Shown: piece by piece, positions 28,492 to 38,357 of the stretch
Position numbering within the stretch: the first letter of the stretch is position 1
Layout: each line of letters begins with the position of its first letter
Origin: Capnocytophaga sp. oral taxon 878
GTDB lineage: Bacteria; Bacteroidota; Bacteroidia; Flavobacteriales; Flavobacteriaceae
NCBI RefSeq assembly: GCF_002999135.1
Contig: NZ_CP027229.1
Location: forward strand, 2,703,501 to 2,767,500
Length of the DNA stretch: 64,000 nt
Direction: 5' to 3'
The notes under the pieces: generated by a model
Database searches by the model: none
Told to the model about the DNA's origin: nothing
What the model saw: the letters and a program-made list of their open reading frames with translations, nothing else
Translations under genes and position numbers: made by a program

Positions 28492-28571
28492 TTTAATACT
28501 AACATACGAAAGGTTTTTTATTATCGAAGGAATGCCTTAATTCATAATACCTTTCAAATAAACATTAAAAA

Positions 28572-29177
28572 ATGGCAAGATATACTGGTCCAAAAACTAA
28601 AATAGCTCGCAAATTTGGTGAAGCTATCTTCGGCGACGATAAATCTTTTGAGAAAAAAAATTATCCTCCCGGACAACATGGTTTAGCACGTCGTAGAGCA
28701 AAACGCTCAGAATATGCTATTCAATTACAAGAAAAACAAAAAGCAAAATATACATATGGTATTTTGGAAAAACAATTCCATAATCTATATGAAAAAGCAA
28801 AAAGGAGCAAACACATAACAGGTGAAGTACTTCTTCAACTTTGCGAATCACGCCTTGATAATGTAGTTTATCGTATGGGCATTGCACCTACTCGTAGTGC
28901 TGCTCGTCAATTGGTTTCACACCGCCATATTACTGTAAATGGAAATATTGTCAATATTCCATCTTATACTCTTAAACCAGGTGATGTAGTGGGTGTTCGT
29001 GAAAAATCAAAATCTTTAAGTGTTATCGAAAACTCATTGGCAGCAAGTAGTGCCGTGTATGAGTGGATAACTTGGAATCCTGAGAAATTAGAAGGTACTT
29101 TTGTCGCCATTCCTCAGCGTATTCAGATTCCTGAAAATATTAAAGAACAGTTAATCGTAGAGTTGTACTCTAAATAA
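28572..29177 (+). CDS. rpsD: 30S ribosomal protein S4
   Basis: A 201-residue primary 16S rRNA-binding protein. [16 protein letters not shown] starts it. The S4 RNA-binding domain contains [13 protein letters not shown] and [14 protein letters not shown]. An 80-nt gap with a weak GAAAGG/CCTTTC hairpin separates it from rpsK. Confidence 0.98.
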   Translation: MARYTGPKTKIARKFGEAIFGDDKSFEKKNYPPGQHGLARRRAKRSEYAIQLQEKQKAKYTYGILEKQFHNLYEKAKRSKHITGEVLLQLCESRLDNVVYRMGIAPTRSAARQLVSHRHITVNGNIVNIPSYTLKPGDVVGVREKSKSLSVIENSLAASSAVYEWITWNPEKLEGTFVAIPQRIQIPENIKEQLIVELYSK

Positions 29178-29201
29178 TAAATAAAAGACAGCAGTCAAAT
29201 T

Positions 29202-30194
29202 ATGGCATTATTTAACTTTCAAAAACCAGATAAAGTTATAATGATTGAATCATCTGATTTCGAAGGGCGATTTGAATTTCGCCCTTTGGAACCAGGGTAT
29301 GGTTTAACTATAGGTAACGCATTACGCAGGGTGATGCTTTCCTCTTTGGAAGGCTTTGCTATTACTTCTGTGAAGTTTGATAAAGTAGAACATGAATTTT
29401 CTACTATACCAGGTGTAAGAGAAGATGTTACTGAAATTATTCTCAATCTGAAACAAGTGCGTTTCAAACGTCAGGTTGAAGATGCAGAAGATGAAACAGC
29501 TACTATTAGCGTCTCTGGTAAAAAGCAATTGACTGCCGGTGATTTTCAAAAAGCACTCTCAAGTTTCCAAGTACTAAATCCAGAATTGGTAATTTGTAAT
29601 ATGGAGACTACAGCCTCTTTCACAATAGCAATTACTATTGAAAAAGGGCGAGGTTATGTTTCAGCTGAGGAAAATTCAAAACCTAATGCTGCTTTAGGAG
29701 TGATAGCTACAGATGCTATTTTTACTCCTATTAAAAACGTGAAATATTCTATTGAAAATTATCGAGTTGAACAAAAAACTGACTATGAAAAATTAGTCTT
29801 TGAAATCAAAACAGATGGGTCAATAGATCCTAAATTTGCCCTTACTGAGGCTGCTAAGACTCTTATTCATCACTTTATGTTATTCTCTGACGAAAGAATA
29901 ACTCTTGAAGCAGATGAAGTAGCTCAAACAGATGCTTATGATGAAGAATCATTACATATGCGTCAGTTACTAAAAACTAAGTTAGCTGATATGGACTTAT
30001 CAGTAAGAGCTTTAAACTGCTTAAAAGCTGCTGAAGTGGAAACATTAGGAGACTTGGTTTCATTCAATAAAGCTGACTTAATGAAGTTCAGAAATTTTGG
30101 TAAGAAATCATTGATTGAGCTTGATGAATTGGTAGCTAACAGAGGCTTAGTGTTTGGTATGGATATATCAAAGTACAAATTAGATAAGGATTAA
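29202..30194 (+). CDS. rpoA: RNA polymerase alpha subunit
   Basis: A 330-residue subunit that nucleates RNA polymerase assembly. The N-terminal domain has the dimerisation signature [20 protein letters not shown]. The C-terminal domain has [16 protein letters not shown] and [14 protein letters not shown], the helix-hairpin-helix fold that contacts DNA and activators. It lies between rpsD and rplQ. Confidence 0.98.
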   Translation: MALFNFQKPDKVIMIESSDFEGRFEFRPLEPGYGLTIGNALRRVMLSSLEGFAITSVKFDKVEHEFSTIPGVREDVTEIILNLKQVRFKRQVEDAEDETATISVSGKKQLTAGDFQKALSSFQVLNPELVICNMETTASFTIAITIEKGRGYVSAEENSKPNAALGVIATDAIFTPIKNVKYSIENYRVEQKTDYEKLVFEIKTDGSIDPKFALTEAAKTLIHHFMLFSDERITLEADEVAQTDAYDEESLHMRQLLKTKLADMDLSVRALNCLKAAEVETLGDLVSFNKADLMKFRNFGKKSLIELDELVANRGLVFGMDISKYKLDKD

Positions 30195-30226
30195 CGCGCT
30201 CTTTGCGATATTTTAACTAAGGAAAA

Positions 30227-30709
30227 ATGAGACACGGAAATAAAATTAATCATTTAGGAAGAAAGACTGCTCACAGAAATTCAATGCTTGCTAATATGGC
30301 ATCATCTCTGATTGAGCACAAACGTATCAATACAACTTTGGCTAAAGCTAAAGTACTAAAGCAATTTGTTGAGCCTTTAGTAACTAAATCAAAAGAGGAT
30401 ACTACTCATAATCGTAGGATTGCTTTTAGTAAGTTACGTAGTAAACAAGCTGTTACTGAACTATTTAAAGAAGTAGCTACTAAAGTAGGTGATCGCCCAG
30501 GTGGATATACTCGTATTATTAAGCTTGGTAACCGTTTGGGAGATAACGCTGAAATGGCTATGATTGAGTTTGTTGATTACAACACTACTTATAATACAGC
30601 TAAAGTAGCTAAAAAGAAAAATACCCGCCGTGGTAGAAAAAAAGCAACTGCTGCTGAAGGTGCTGCTACTGAAACAGCTCAAGCAACTGAAACAACTGCT
30701 GCTGAATAA
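30227..30709 (+). CDS. rplQ: 50S ribosomal protein L17
   Basis: A 160-residue protein. [17 protein letters not shown] and the [13 protein letters not shown] segment are diagnostic. Beyond about residue 128 there is a Lys/Arg patch and an Ala/Thr/Glu-rich low-complexity tail that E. coli L17 lacks. It is the last gene of the cluster, followed by a strong terminator. Confidence 0.97.
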   Translation: MRHGNKINHLGRKTAHRNSMLANMASSLIEHKRINTTLAKAKVLKQFVEPLVTKSKEDTTHNRRIAFSKLRSKQAVTELFKEVATKVGDRPGGYTRIIKLGNRLGDNAEMAMIEFVDYNTTYNTAKVAKKKNTRRGRKKATAAEGAATETAQATETTAAE

Positions 30710-30734
30710 ATACAAATTAAGGTTTCTAATAATT

Positions 30735-30766
30735 GAGGCTTGCCCATTAGGGCAAGCCTCTTTTTT
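30735..30766 (+). terminator. intrinsic terminator of the ribosomal cluster
   Basis: GAGGCTTGCCC and GGGCAAGCCTC form a perfect 11-bp stem with an ATTA loop, followed directly by six T residues. Confidence 0.95.
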
Positions 30767-30774
30767 GTGGCTTA

Positions 30775-30996
30775 TTAAGAAGTAGTTATTTGCTTTTTGG
30801 TGTAAGTGAAACTACTATCCTCATAACGTTTGAACTTATACACAGCATCGTTCATTAGTGCTTTGTTGAAGACTCCTAAGTTAGCCAGTAACTCAAACTG
30901 TTCTTGGGTGAGTCCTGTTACACTTTTAAACGGCTCGGGCTCTAAACGGCGTACTACATCATAAAAAGTTTCCTCTCTATAATCGGTGTGGTACAT
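30775..30996 (-). pseudogene. probable C-terminal fragment of a larger protein
   Basis: A 73-codon ORF beginning MYHTDYREETFYDVVRRLEP and containing LTQEQFELLANLGVFNKALMND. The sequence has the look of a conserved globular C-terminal tail, not of a complete small protein. The frame stays open upstream of the ATG for about 45 codons without another start, through a very Lys-rich stretch. No promoter or partner gene is visible. The first impression is the end of a restriction-modification or helicase-type enzyme, but I cannot name the family. An intact small gene is the alternative. Confidence 0.4.
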
Positions 30997-31865
30997 AAAG
31001 TAAGGGGGGTGTGACAGGTTTGTGCAGGCGTTTTTGTGTTTTTTTGCCTTTGCTCTTATGTTCTTTTTCTTCTTTGGTGATTTTCTTGTTGGATTTTCTT
31101 CTTTTTTAGCGGCTTTTTTTATTGACTTTCTTTATTTTTTTTGCTATTGTTTATCATAGTCGTCATATCACCACGTAACGAATGAAAATCTTCAATATTT
31201 TTCAAGGCTGTTACGGCTTTTGGGGTGTTTGGGTGATTGATTTAGGGTGGGAGTGTCTATATTCACCTATAAGTTGCTTTCTTAATGGTGTGGAAATTGA
31301 TTGCTTGCGGTGCTTGTAATCGTAATGTTTTTTGTGTATTTGTGCCTTCTGAGATTGGCTTATCATAATACAATATGGGTGAGAGGTGGATGAAATAGGC
31401 TGTGGATTTTTTCATGTTTATCTGACTGTCTTTGTAAGCTGACTTTGGTGTTGGTCTTTTTCTTCGTGTATTCAAAAAAAGTAATTATGCTTGCTAAAAG
31501 AATAGAGTGTTTAAAGGTTTTAAAAGGGGTGCTTTAACGTAAAAAAGCTGTTTTTCTGATTGGTTTATTTTTCTGTTTTTGACGTGAAAAATAGAAATAT
31601 GTACTATTTTTAGGTGCTTTGGTAGTTGTGAGGGGGTTGGGGGTTTTATGTTTATCCTTCGTTTATAGTTCGTTTATCCTTCGTTTATCGTTCGTTCAGC
31701 CTATCAGTAGAGAAATATTCGTTTGGGGTATGGGTGGGATTTTGGTGTATTTGACTTGTTGGTGAATTGGTGGGCTAACGGGGTGGTAGGTGAGTAGGCT
31801 GGGGGGTAGGGTAGGGGTGGAGGATTGGTAGATGGGGGGTGAGGATATTAATATTTTTAATAAAA
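30997..31865. other. intergenic region, T/G-rich, with 11-bp repeat cluster
   Basis: About 870 nt with no supported gene. The left part is T-rich (Lys-rich in the minus-strand frame). From 31620 onward the plus strand is strongly G-rich. It contains direct-repeat cluster B. A 70-codon minus-strand ORF at 31263-31475 has no recognisable features. Confidence 0.6.
31651..31694 (-). repeat. 11-bp direct-repeat cluster, copy B
   Basis: Four 11-nt units: TTTATCCTTCG, TTTATAGTTCG, TTTATCCTTCG, TTTATCGTTCG. On the minus strand these read CGAANNATAAA, the same as copies A and D. The minus strand is the C-rich one here, preserving the polarity seen in copy A. Confidence 0.9.
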
Positions 31866-31897
31866 TTTGTGTAGTTCAAAAAAGTGTCGTACTTTTA
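31866..31897 (+). promoter_or_regulatory. promoter of the bifunctional-nuclease/CNT operon
   Basis: TTTG (31866-31869), 20 nt, TACTTTTA (31890-31897), one mismatch from TAnnTTTG. It lies inside the upstream extension of the reading frame and so supports the downstream ATG at 31934. Confidence 0.65.
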
Positions 31898-31933
31898 CGC
31901 CCTCATAAAAAAATCAATAACCACTACCTACCA

Positions 31934-32548
31934 ATGGATGATTTAGTACACTTATTTGTTAAAAGAATCTCATATAATCAGTCGCAAAATGATGCTTTTG
32001 TGCTGATTATGCACGAATTGGAGTCGGATTTGAAATTGCCTATTGTGATTGGTGCTTTTGAGGCTCAGTCGATAGCTTTGGAGCTGGAGAAGAATATTGT
32101 GCCGCCTAGACCTTTGACGCATGATCTTTTTAAGATAATGGCTAATGCGTTCAATATACAGGTGTTACGGGTGGTGATTCACCGGCTGGAGGAGGGGATT
32201 TTCTACTCGAATATGTTGTGTGTGCAGTATGGTGAAGAGCGCCTTATTGATGCTAGGACGAGTGATGCTATTGCGTTGGCTTTGAGGTTTAACGCTCCTA
32301 TTTATACTTATAAGCAGATAATAGAGAAGGCGGGTATTTATATTCCGCTGGTAGGGGATGAGCGGCATCAGGCTGTGAGTCCGTCATTGGATGGGGTTAG
32401 TGAAGAAGAAGATGCGATGCGTGACGCTTACTCAAAATTTTCGCTTTCAGAACTTAAAAAGATGCTAAATGAATGTATTGAAAATGAGGATTATGAAATG
32501 GCGGCTCTGCTAAGAGACGAGATTTTAAAACGTGACGGTACTTTTTAA
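31934..32548 (+). CDS. bifunctional nuclease (DUF151) family protein with UvrB/UvrC motif
   Basis: A 204-residue cytoplasmic protein. The BFN/DUF151 domain covers residues about 1-135 (LPIVIGAFEAQSIALELE, then DARTSDAIALALRFNAPIY). A C-terminal UvrB/UvrC-type helix pair follows (LKKMLNECIENEDYEMAALLRDEI). Family members are credited with nuclease activity in plants and mycobacteria; the role in Bacteroidota is not established. The ATG at 31934 is chosen because a promoter lies just upstream, within the longer open frame, and because MDDLVHLFVKRI is a natural start. The CNT transporter follows after 11 nt. Confidence 0.88.
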   Translation: MDDLVHLFVKRISYNQSQNDAFVLIMHELESDLKLPIVIGAFEAQSIALELEKNIVPPRPLTHDLFKIMANAFNIQVLRVVIHRLEEGIFYSNMLCVQYGEERLIDARTSDAIALALRFNAPIYTYKQIIEKAGIYIPLVGDERHQAVSPSLDGVSEEEDAMRDAYSKFSLSELKKMLNECIENEDYEMAALLRDEILKRDGTF

Positions 32549-32559
32549 AACGGAATTAT

Positions 32560-33957
32560 ATGAAAAAAACATTTGCTTTGGGAGGGGCTTTCTTCCTTAC
32601 ATTTTCGGCCTTTGCACAGAGTGCTACTGAGGTGGCAAAGGTTGTGCCTAGTGCGGGTATCACTTTTGAGGGGATATTACGTGGGGCTATTGGTATGATG
32701 GCTGTTTTGTTGATTGCTATCTTGTTTAGTAGTAATAGGAAGGCTATTAACTGGAGGACGGTGGGTATTGGTTTGGCGATACAGCTTACTATTGCTGTGG
32801 GTATTTTGAAAGTGGGCTTTGTACAGCAGGCTTTTGATACTATGGGTAGTGTGTTTGTACTGATACTTGATTTTACTAAAGCGGGCAGTAAGTTTTTGCT
32901 TGGCAATTTGCTGAATACGGAGAGTTTTGGTTATATTTTTGCTTTCCAGGTATTACCTACTATTATTTTCTTTTCGGCACTTACGTCTTTACTGTTTTAT
33001 TTAGGGATTATACAGGTTGTGGTTAAGTGGATGGCTTGGGCGCTTTCTAAGCTGTTGAATATATCGGGGGCTGAGAGTTTATCGGTTACGGGGAATATAT
33101 TTCTTGGACAGACGGAGGCTCCGCTAATGATTAAGGCTTATTTGGGCAAGATGACGCGCTCGGAAATATTGCTTGTGATGATTGGTGGTATGGCTACGGT
33201 GGCTGGTGGTGTGATGGCTTCTTATATTGAGTATTTGGGAGGTAATGACACTGAGATGCGCTTGATGTTTGCAAGGCACTTGCTTGCGGCATCGGTAATG
33301 GCTGCGCCGGGGGCTATAGTGATTTCAAAGATATTATGTCCGCAGACGGAGGAGTTTTCAAATGACTCGAGTGTATCGATGGAGAATGTAGGTTCGAACA
33401 TGCTAGATGCTATTGCTAATGGTACTACTGATGGGTTAAAATTGGCTTTGAATGTGGGTGCAATGCTGTTGGTATTTGTGGCTTTTATAGCTATGGTGAA
33501 CCATATTTTTCATTGGGCAGGAGATTTTGAACATTTGAATGATGTTATTGCTGCTAATACGCCTTATAAAAAAGGGCTTTCGCTGGAAATGATATTAGGG
33601 ACTATCTTTTCGCCTGTGATGTGGCTGATAGGGGTAGCTAAGGAAGATATGATGCTGATGGGGCAGTTATTGGGTATTAAGTTGGCTTCATCGGAATTTG
33701 TGGCATACGGACAGTTGGGAGTATTGAAAGATGTAGCTAGTGCGCCGCATTTGCTTTATAATAAATCGATTATAATTGCTACTTATATGCTTTGTGGTTT
33801 TGCTAATTTTGCTTCAATAGGTATCCAGATAGGGGGTATAGGAGCATTGGCGCCTAATCAGCGAAAAACTTTATCGGAGTTTGGTTTAAAAGCGGTTTTA
33901 GGGGGGTCATTAGCATCATTGTTATCAGCAACTATAGCGGGAGCAATTATAGGTTAA
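32560..33957 (+). CDS. concentrative nucleoside transporter (NupC/CNT family)
   Basis: A 465-residue inner-membrane cation-coupled nucleoside importer. An N-terminal signal-like segment ending in FAQS precedes the core. Core motifs include the GQTEAPLMIKAYL loop, which lines the substrate site in CNT proteins, and MASYIEYLGG. The last part (MLCGFANFASIGIQIGGIGAL) carries the family-typical FANF/SIGIQ segment. It is the second gene of a two-gene operon with the BFN protein. A short 9-bp inverted repeat follows at 33984-34013. Confidence 0.92.
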   Translation: MKKTFALGGAFFLTFSAFAQSATEVAKVVPSAGITFEGILRGAIGMMAVLLIAILFSSNRKAINWRTVGIGLAIQLTIAVGILKVGFVQQAFDTMGSVFVLILDFTKAGSKFLLGNLLNTESFGYIFAFQVLPTIIFFSALTSLLFYLGIIQVVVKWMAWALSKLLNISGAESLSVTGNIFLGQTEAPLMIKAYLGKMTRSEILLVMIGGMATVAGGVMASYIEYLGGNDTEMRLMFARHLLAASVMAAPGAIVISKILCPQTEEFSNDSSVSMENVGSNMLDAIANGTTDGLKLALNVGAMLLVFVAFIAMVNHIFHWAGDFEHLNDVIAANTPYKKGLSLEMILGTIFSPVMWLIGVAKEDMMLMGQLLGIKLASSEFVAYGQLGVLKDVASAPHLLYNKSIIIATYMLCGFANFASIGIQIGGIGALAPNQRKTLSEFGLKAVLGGSLASLLSATIAGAIIG

Positions 33958-33983
33958 AAATATAGAACTTATACAGAAAACGG

Positions 33984-34013
33984 GTGGTATGTTGGAGTAA
34001 TCTGACATACCAC
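33984..34013. repeat. 9-bp inverted repeat downstream of the CNT gene
   Basis: GTGGTATGT (33984-33992) and ACATACCAC (34005-34013) pair perfectly around 12 nt. No T-run follows, so a terminator role is uncertain. Confidence 0.5.
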
Positions 34014-34135
34014 ATTCTGATAATATGGGGGAGTGGATAGAGGGAGTTGAATTAGATGGTATGAAAAGCAATTTTGTTTTTCTCTGCTTATGTGAAAATA
34101 GGGTAAAAGAAATAAGGAACAAATGATCATTACAG

Positions 34136-34165
34136 TTGTTATTTCAAAAAATATTTGTACTTTTG
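34136..34165 (+). promoter_or_regulatory. recF promoter
   Basis: TTG (34136-34138), 19 nt, TACTTTTG (34158-34165). The TTG that could be mistaken for a longer recF start is the -33 element. Confidence 0.82.
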
Positions 34166-34177
34166 CAGCAACTAATT

Positions 34178-35257
34178 ATGTTTTTAAAAAAAATATCCAT
34201 AGTTAATTATAAGAATATTCCCTCACAGACATATAATTTTAGTCCAACGATTAATTGTTTTGTGGGGAATAACGGCGTAGGGAAAACTAATTTGCTGGAT
34301 GCTATATATCATTTGGGAATGGGGAAGAGCTACTTTACGCCCTCGGCATTGCACAATGTACGACATGGAGAAGAGTTTTATCTTATTGATGGAGCTTTTC
34401 AACACCAAGAACGAGAAGAGCAGATAGTATGCAGCCTAAAAAAAGGGCAGAAAAAAGTGATAAAGCATAATGGTAAAGCGTACGAACGTCTTGCTGACCA
34501 TATAGGGAAATACCCTATGGTGCTTATTTCACCTTCTGACCGTGACTTGATTGTAGAAGGTAGTGAAACTCGCAGAAAGTTTTTAGATAGTGTGATTTCT
34601 CAGACTGATAGAGAGTATTTGGAACTATTGTTGCGATATAATCGTATCCTACTGCAGCGTAATACCCTACTGAAACAAATGGCTGAGAATAATACTTTTT
34701 CAGTAGAAACTCTAAGTGTTTATGATGAGCAGTTAGCTCCCTTAGGACAGTTTATTTATCAGAAACGAAAAGACTTTATGGAAGTTTTTCTGCCTATATT
34801 TAGTTATCAGTATGCTTATATTTCGGGCGGGAAAGAGCAAGTAGGTTTACAGTATGATAGTACATTACATGAAAAATCGTTAGAAGAACTACTTGTTGAA
34901 AATCTTCCACGTGATCGAGTGACACAATACACTACTGTAGGAATTCATAAAGATGATTTGCTATTTGAGATTGAAGGATACCCAATGAAGAAATATGGTA
35001 GTCAAGGGCAACAGAAATCATTTTTAATAGCCCTGAAACTCTCACAATTTGAGATACTAAAGCGACAATTAGGGGTAACACCTATAGTGCTTTTAGATGA
35101 TATTTTTGATAAGTTGGATGATAATAGGGTGGCACAGCTGATACAGTTAGTTACTCAAAATCATTTTGGACAGTTGTTTGTTACAGATACACACTCAGAA
35201 CGTACTGAACAAGTAGTGAAACAAACAGGTTTAACTTATCAGTTGATAGAATTTTAA
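34178..35257 (+). CDS. recF: DNA replication/repair protein RecF
   Basis: A 359-residue SMC-like ATPase that loads recombination proteins at single-strand gaps. Walker A is GNNGVGKT at residues 30-37, the signature region is YGSQGQQKS, and Walker B is VLLDDIFDKLD. Start chosen at 34178 (MFLKKISIVNYKNI), only 12 nt after the promoter's -7 element. The surface-polysaccharide gene follows after 25 nt; it is not functionally linked in any obvious way. Confidence 0.96.
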   Translation: MFLKKISIVNYKNIPSQTYNFSPTINCFVGNNGVGKTNLLDAIYHLGMGKSYFTPSALHNVRHGEEFYLIDGAFQHQEREEQIVCSLKKGQKKVIKHNGKAYERLADHIGKYPMVLISPSDRDLIVEGSETRRKFLDSVISQTDREYLELLLRYNRILLQRNTLLKQMAENNTFSVETLSVYDEQLAPLGQFIYQKRKDFMEVFLPIFSYQYAYISGGKEQVGLQYDSTLHEKSLEELLVENLPRDRVTQYTTVGIHKDDLLFEIEGYPMKKYGSQGQQKSFLIALKLSQFEILKRQLGVTPIVLLDDIFDKLDDNRVAQLIQLVTQNHFGQLFVTDTHSERTEQVVKQTGLTYQLIEF

Positions 35258-35282
35258 TATATTTACTTTTTACTATATACTA

Positions 35283-37787
35283 ATGAACAAAAAAAAGAAA
35301 GTTCCTAGCACTAATCAGGCGCAAACTAAGGCGCCCTCAAAGCCTCTTGCTACAGTTAAAACTGAAAGCAATGTGGTAATGAACTTTTTGTGTACAGTAT
35401 TGCTTATTGCCTATGGTTATCTAACTGTACTTACTCCTAATTGGATGGCGTTTGACTCTAACGCATCAAAATTCTATACCTTTGCTATTTTAAACTTAGT
35501 AGTTGTAGCCTTGATATTCCTTGTTAAAGATTTTAGAGAGCGAACTAAGGTGCTCTTAGGTTTTTTTACTAATAAAATAGGAATTGCTTATAGTATAGTG
35601 ATGGTGTTTGCTTTACTTTCATTCACTAAAGCTATTGATATAGAAGAAGCGATTTTACATTATTCAAAAGTATTTATAGCCTTTACTGCAGCATGGATGG
35701 TATCGGCATTGGTAATTTATAATAAGAAGAGTTTGGTGCCCTTATCAGTAGCAATGACACTATTGTTATTCTATGATTTTATAGTTACTTTAGATGGGGT
35801 GAAGAGCATAGTAAGAGGACTTAGTAGTGATTATAACATTAAGGGGTCATATTCTAATAAGAATATCTTGGCATCGGCTATGTTTATTAAGATACCTTTT
35901 GCTATTTGGTTGTTTTATTTTCAGAAGAAAGCTGTATGGCGTATCATTGGTGGAGCAGGTATTCTGTTAGGTACTTTAGCTATCTTCTTTATGAGTACTC
36001 GTGCTTTCTATTTGGCTACTATTCTTACAACACTTATACTTATAGTGTATGGTTTGCTTGATTTTTTCGTACTCAAACGCCGTGAAACAGGGCAAAAAGT
36101 GCTAATGCATGTAGTATTAGTTTTCTTAGCTTTTGGAATATTCTCATTTGTACAGAACTTTATGTATCCACAGCAAGTGCGTCAAAGCACTAGCTTTGGA
36201 GCACGGTTGGCTGAAGTAGCTAACCAAGAAAATAGTAGTAACAATTTACGTAAGACAGCTTGGGTGATTACAGCTACTGATATGATACCTAATGACCCTT
36301 TGTTAGGGGTAGGTATAGGGAACTGGAAAGTACGATTTTTGCAGTATGAAAACTCATATAGTCCTCACTACATTTACATGTATAAAAATCATAATGATTT
36401 TCTTGAAGTACCTGCTGAGATAGGAATTGTAGGGGGACTGGCATTTTTAGCCATATTTATTTTAGCTGCTTATTACTTTTTGTGGAATACCTATAAGCGC
36501 AAAAATATAGAACGTGAACAGTGGTTTTTCTTACCTCTATTTGGTTTATTTGCTTACTCATTTGATGCCTTTTTTAACTTTCCTCAAGATCGTCCTGAAA
36601 TACAAGCTCTTTTTGCTATTTATGTAGGAATAGCAGTTGGATTGGCAGTACTCTTCTTAAGTAAGAAAGAAGAAAACCGCAAATTACCTATTACTATAGT
36701 GAGTTTTATAGGTTTGGTAGCTGTAGTTGTAGCAGTAATGAATGTAGTGGTAGAACGTATGTATTTTGATTCATCAAAAATACAACGTATGGTGAAAGAA
36801 GAACAACAAGGGGCACGTAGTCCTAAATCATCATCTGATTTTCTTATTCATAATTATCCACGTATACCAAACCTCACTGCAGTAGCTGAGCCTGTGGATG
36901 TGGAAAAAGCACGTTACCTTATTGATGAACAAAAATTTGATGATGCACGTAAGATATTGGGATCTATTCATTATCACCCGTATGATGCACGACCTGAGTA
37001 TTTTATGGCGGTTTCTTACTTTATGCAACCAGAGAAAAATAATGATAGTATCTATAAATATGCTCGCAAAGCCCGTATGATTAAGCCTAACTTCTTTGGA
37101 AGTTTGAACTTAGAAACTTTTGCACTTAATAATATGGGGAAAGAGCAAGAGTCTATGCTCCTATTAAAACAGTTTTTAGGATTAGAAAAAGATACAGTGC
37201 AAAAAACTATACCTCATTGGAAGGCTATTTTAAAGAATCGTTTTCATGTAGATGTTGATCGAGATGCCTTATTAGCTAAACGTAATGAGGTACAAGCATG
37301 GAATTCTTTGGCATATCTGCAAGAAAAAAATAATCTTATAGCTGAAGCCAAAGCTACCCTTGATAGTGCTTTTGTATATTTGCCTACTAATCCTGATATT
37401 ATAAGCAATCGTAATAAAATTACTTCACGATTGCAAGTGGAACAATATTCTCCTTTATATATTGAGGCTGTAAATTTGTATAACACTGGACGTTATACTG
37501 AGGCAGTAACTGCTTTTACTAACTTTTTAAGCAAGGTGCCTGCTCATATAGAGGCTTACCGTTTGCGTGCTTATAGCTATTATAACTTGCAACAGTATCG
37601 TAATGTGATAAATGATATTAATGCAATGGAAGCTTTAGGTAACCCCATTGATGCAGTACTTAATAACTATCGTGGGTCTTGTTACTATATGCTTGGTGAC
37701 CGCATGAATGCTAAAGTGTTCTTTCAGCAAGCAGCTAATCAAGGGAATACTGATGCTAAAAAGAACCTAAATACCCTTACTTTTTAA
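35283..37787 (+). CDS. O-antigen ligase-like membrane protein with TPR domain
   Basis: An 834-residue inner-membrane protein. Residues about 35-490 hold ten or more membrane segments with a Wzy_C/WaaL-type core: the segment GVGIGNWKVRF, followed by a long periplasmic loop with HNDFLEVPAEIG, is typical of O-antigen ligases. Residues about 560-830 are tetratricopeptide-like helices (repeats around FDDARKILG, AEAKATLDSAF, YTEAVTAFTNF and RNVINDINAM). Such fusions are common in Bacteroidota and are assigned to polymer ligation or polymerisation. The substrate cannot be inferred. pyrR starts 3 nt downstream. Confidence 0.85.
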   Translation: MNKKKKVPSTNQAQTKAPSKPLATVKTESNVVMNFLCTVLLIAYGYLTVLTPNWMAFDSNASKFYTFAILNLVVVALIFLVKDFRERTKVLLGFFTNKIGIAYSIVMVFALLSFTKAIDIEEAILHYSKVFIAFTAAWMVSALVIYNKKSLVPLSVAMTLLLFYDFIVTLDGVKSIVRGLSSDYNIKGSYSNKNILASAMFIKIPFAIWLFYFQKKAVWRIIGGAGILLGTLAIFFMSTRAFYLATILTTLILIVYGLLDFFVLKRRETGQKVLMHVVLVFLAFGIFSFVQNFMYPQQVRQSTSFGARLAEVANQENSSNNLRKTAWVITATDMIPNDPLLGVGIGNWKVRFLQYENSYSPHYIYMYKNHNDFLEVPAEIGIVGGLAFLAIFILAAYYFLWNTYKRKNIEREQWFFLPLFGLFAYSFDAFFNFPQDRPEIQALFAIYVGIAVGLAVLFLSKKEENRKLPITIVSFIGLVAVVVAVMNVVVERMYFDSSKIQRMVKEEQQGARSPKSSSDFLIHNYPRIPNLTAVAEPVDVEKARYLIDEQKFDDARKILGSIHYHPYDARPEYFMAVSYFMQPEKNNDSIYKYARKARMIKPNFFGSLNLETFALNNMGKEQESMLLLKQFLGLEKDTVQKTIPHWKAILKNRFHVDVDRDALLAKRNEVQAWNSLAYLQEKNNLIAEAKATLDSAFVYLPTNPDIISNRNKITSRLQVEQYSPLYIEAVNLYNTGRYTEAVTAFTNFLSKVPAHIEAYRLRAYSYYNLQQYRNVINDINAMEALGNPIDAVLNNYRGSCYYMLGDRMNAKVFFQQAANQGNTDAKKNLNTLTF

Positions 37788-37790
37788 ACA

Positions 37791-38336
37791 ATGAACACCT
37801 ATAAAAAACAAATACTCGGTGAAAAAGAACTTCAAGTAATGTTACACCGCTTGGCTTGTGAACTGATTGAAAATCATACAGATTTTAGTAATACGGTTTT
37901 CATAGGCATACAGCCACGAGGTACTTTTTTAGCCTATCGCTTATTGCAACTACTTACAACTGAGTATAAAGTACCTTCTATTCCTTATGGGATGTTAGAT
38001 ATTACTTTTTTTCGGGATGATTTTAGGCGTACTTCACGTCCTTTGGCAGCGAACTCTACTTCTATTGATTTTATTGTAGAGGATAAAAAAGTAGTATTTA
38101 TTGATGATGTACTCTATACGGGGCGTAGCATTCGAGCAGCTCTTTCGGCTATACAATCATTTGGGCGCCCTGCAGAAATTGAACTTTTAGTGCTTATTGA
38201 CCGTCGATTTAGTCGTCATTTGCCTATACAGCCAGACTATAGCGGTAAGCAAGTAGATGCGATTAATGAAGAGCGTGTGGTAGTACATTGGAAAGAGAAT
38301 GATGGTGAAGACGCAGTGTATGTGATTGATAAATAA
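37791..38336 (+). CDS. pyrR: PyrR pyrimidine regulator/uracil phosphoribosyltransferase
   Basis: A 181-residue type I phosphoribosyltransferase. The PRPP loop reads VVFIDDVLYTGRS with acidic residues D105 and D106. IGIQPRGTFLAYRL and DITFFRDDFRR are PyrR-like, as is the C-terminal LVLIDRRFSRHLPI. In Firmicutes PyrR is an RNA-binding attenuator of pyr operons; here no pyr genes are adjacent, so the enzymatic role is safer. It follows the ligase-like gene by 3 nt. Confidence 0.9.
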   Translation: MNTYKKQILGEKELQVMLHRLACELIENHTDFSNTVFIGIQPRGTFLAYRLLQLLTTEYKVPSIPYGMLDITFFRDDFRRTSRPLAANSTSIDFIVEDKKVVFIDDVLYTGRSIRAALSAIQSFGRPAEIELLVLIDRRFSRHLPIQPDYSGKQVDAINEERVVVHWKENDGEDAVYVIDK

Positions 38337-38357
38337 TAGCTAATAAGTAATATAGAG

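Noticed and set aside
31263-31475. 70-codon minus-strand ORF in the G/T-rich gap
   Set aside because: No promoter, domain or coupling; could be a decayed gene but nothing supports it.
31832-31933. Longer start for the bifunctional-nuclease-family gene
   Set aside because: A promoter-like TTTG-N20-TACTTTTA lies inside the extension and the family-like sequence begins at 31934.
34136-34177. Longer recF start at the TTG 34136
   Set aside because: That TTG is the -33 element of a consensus promoter, so the extension is not transcribed.
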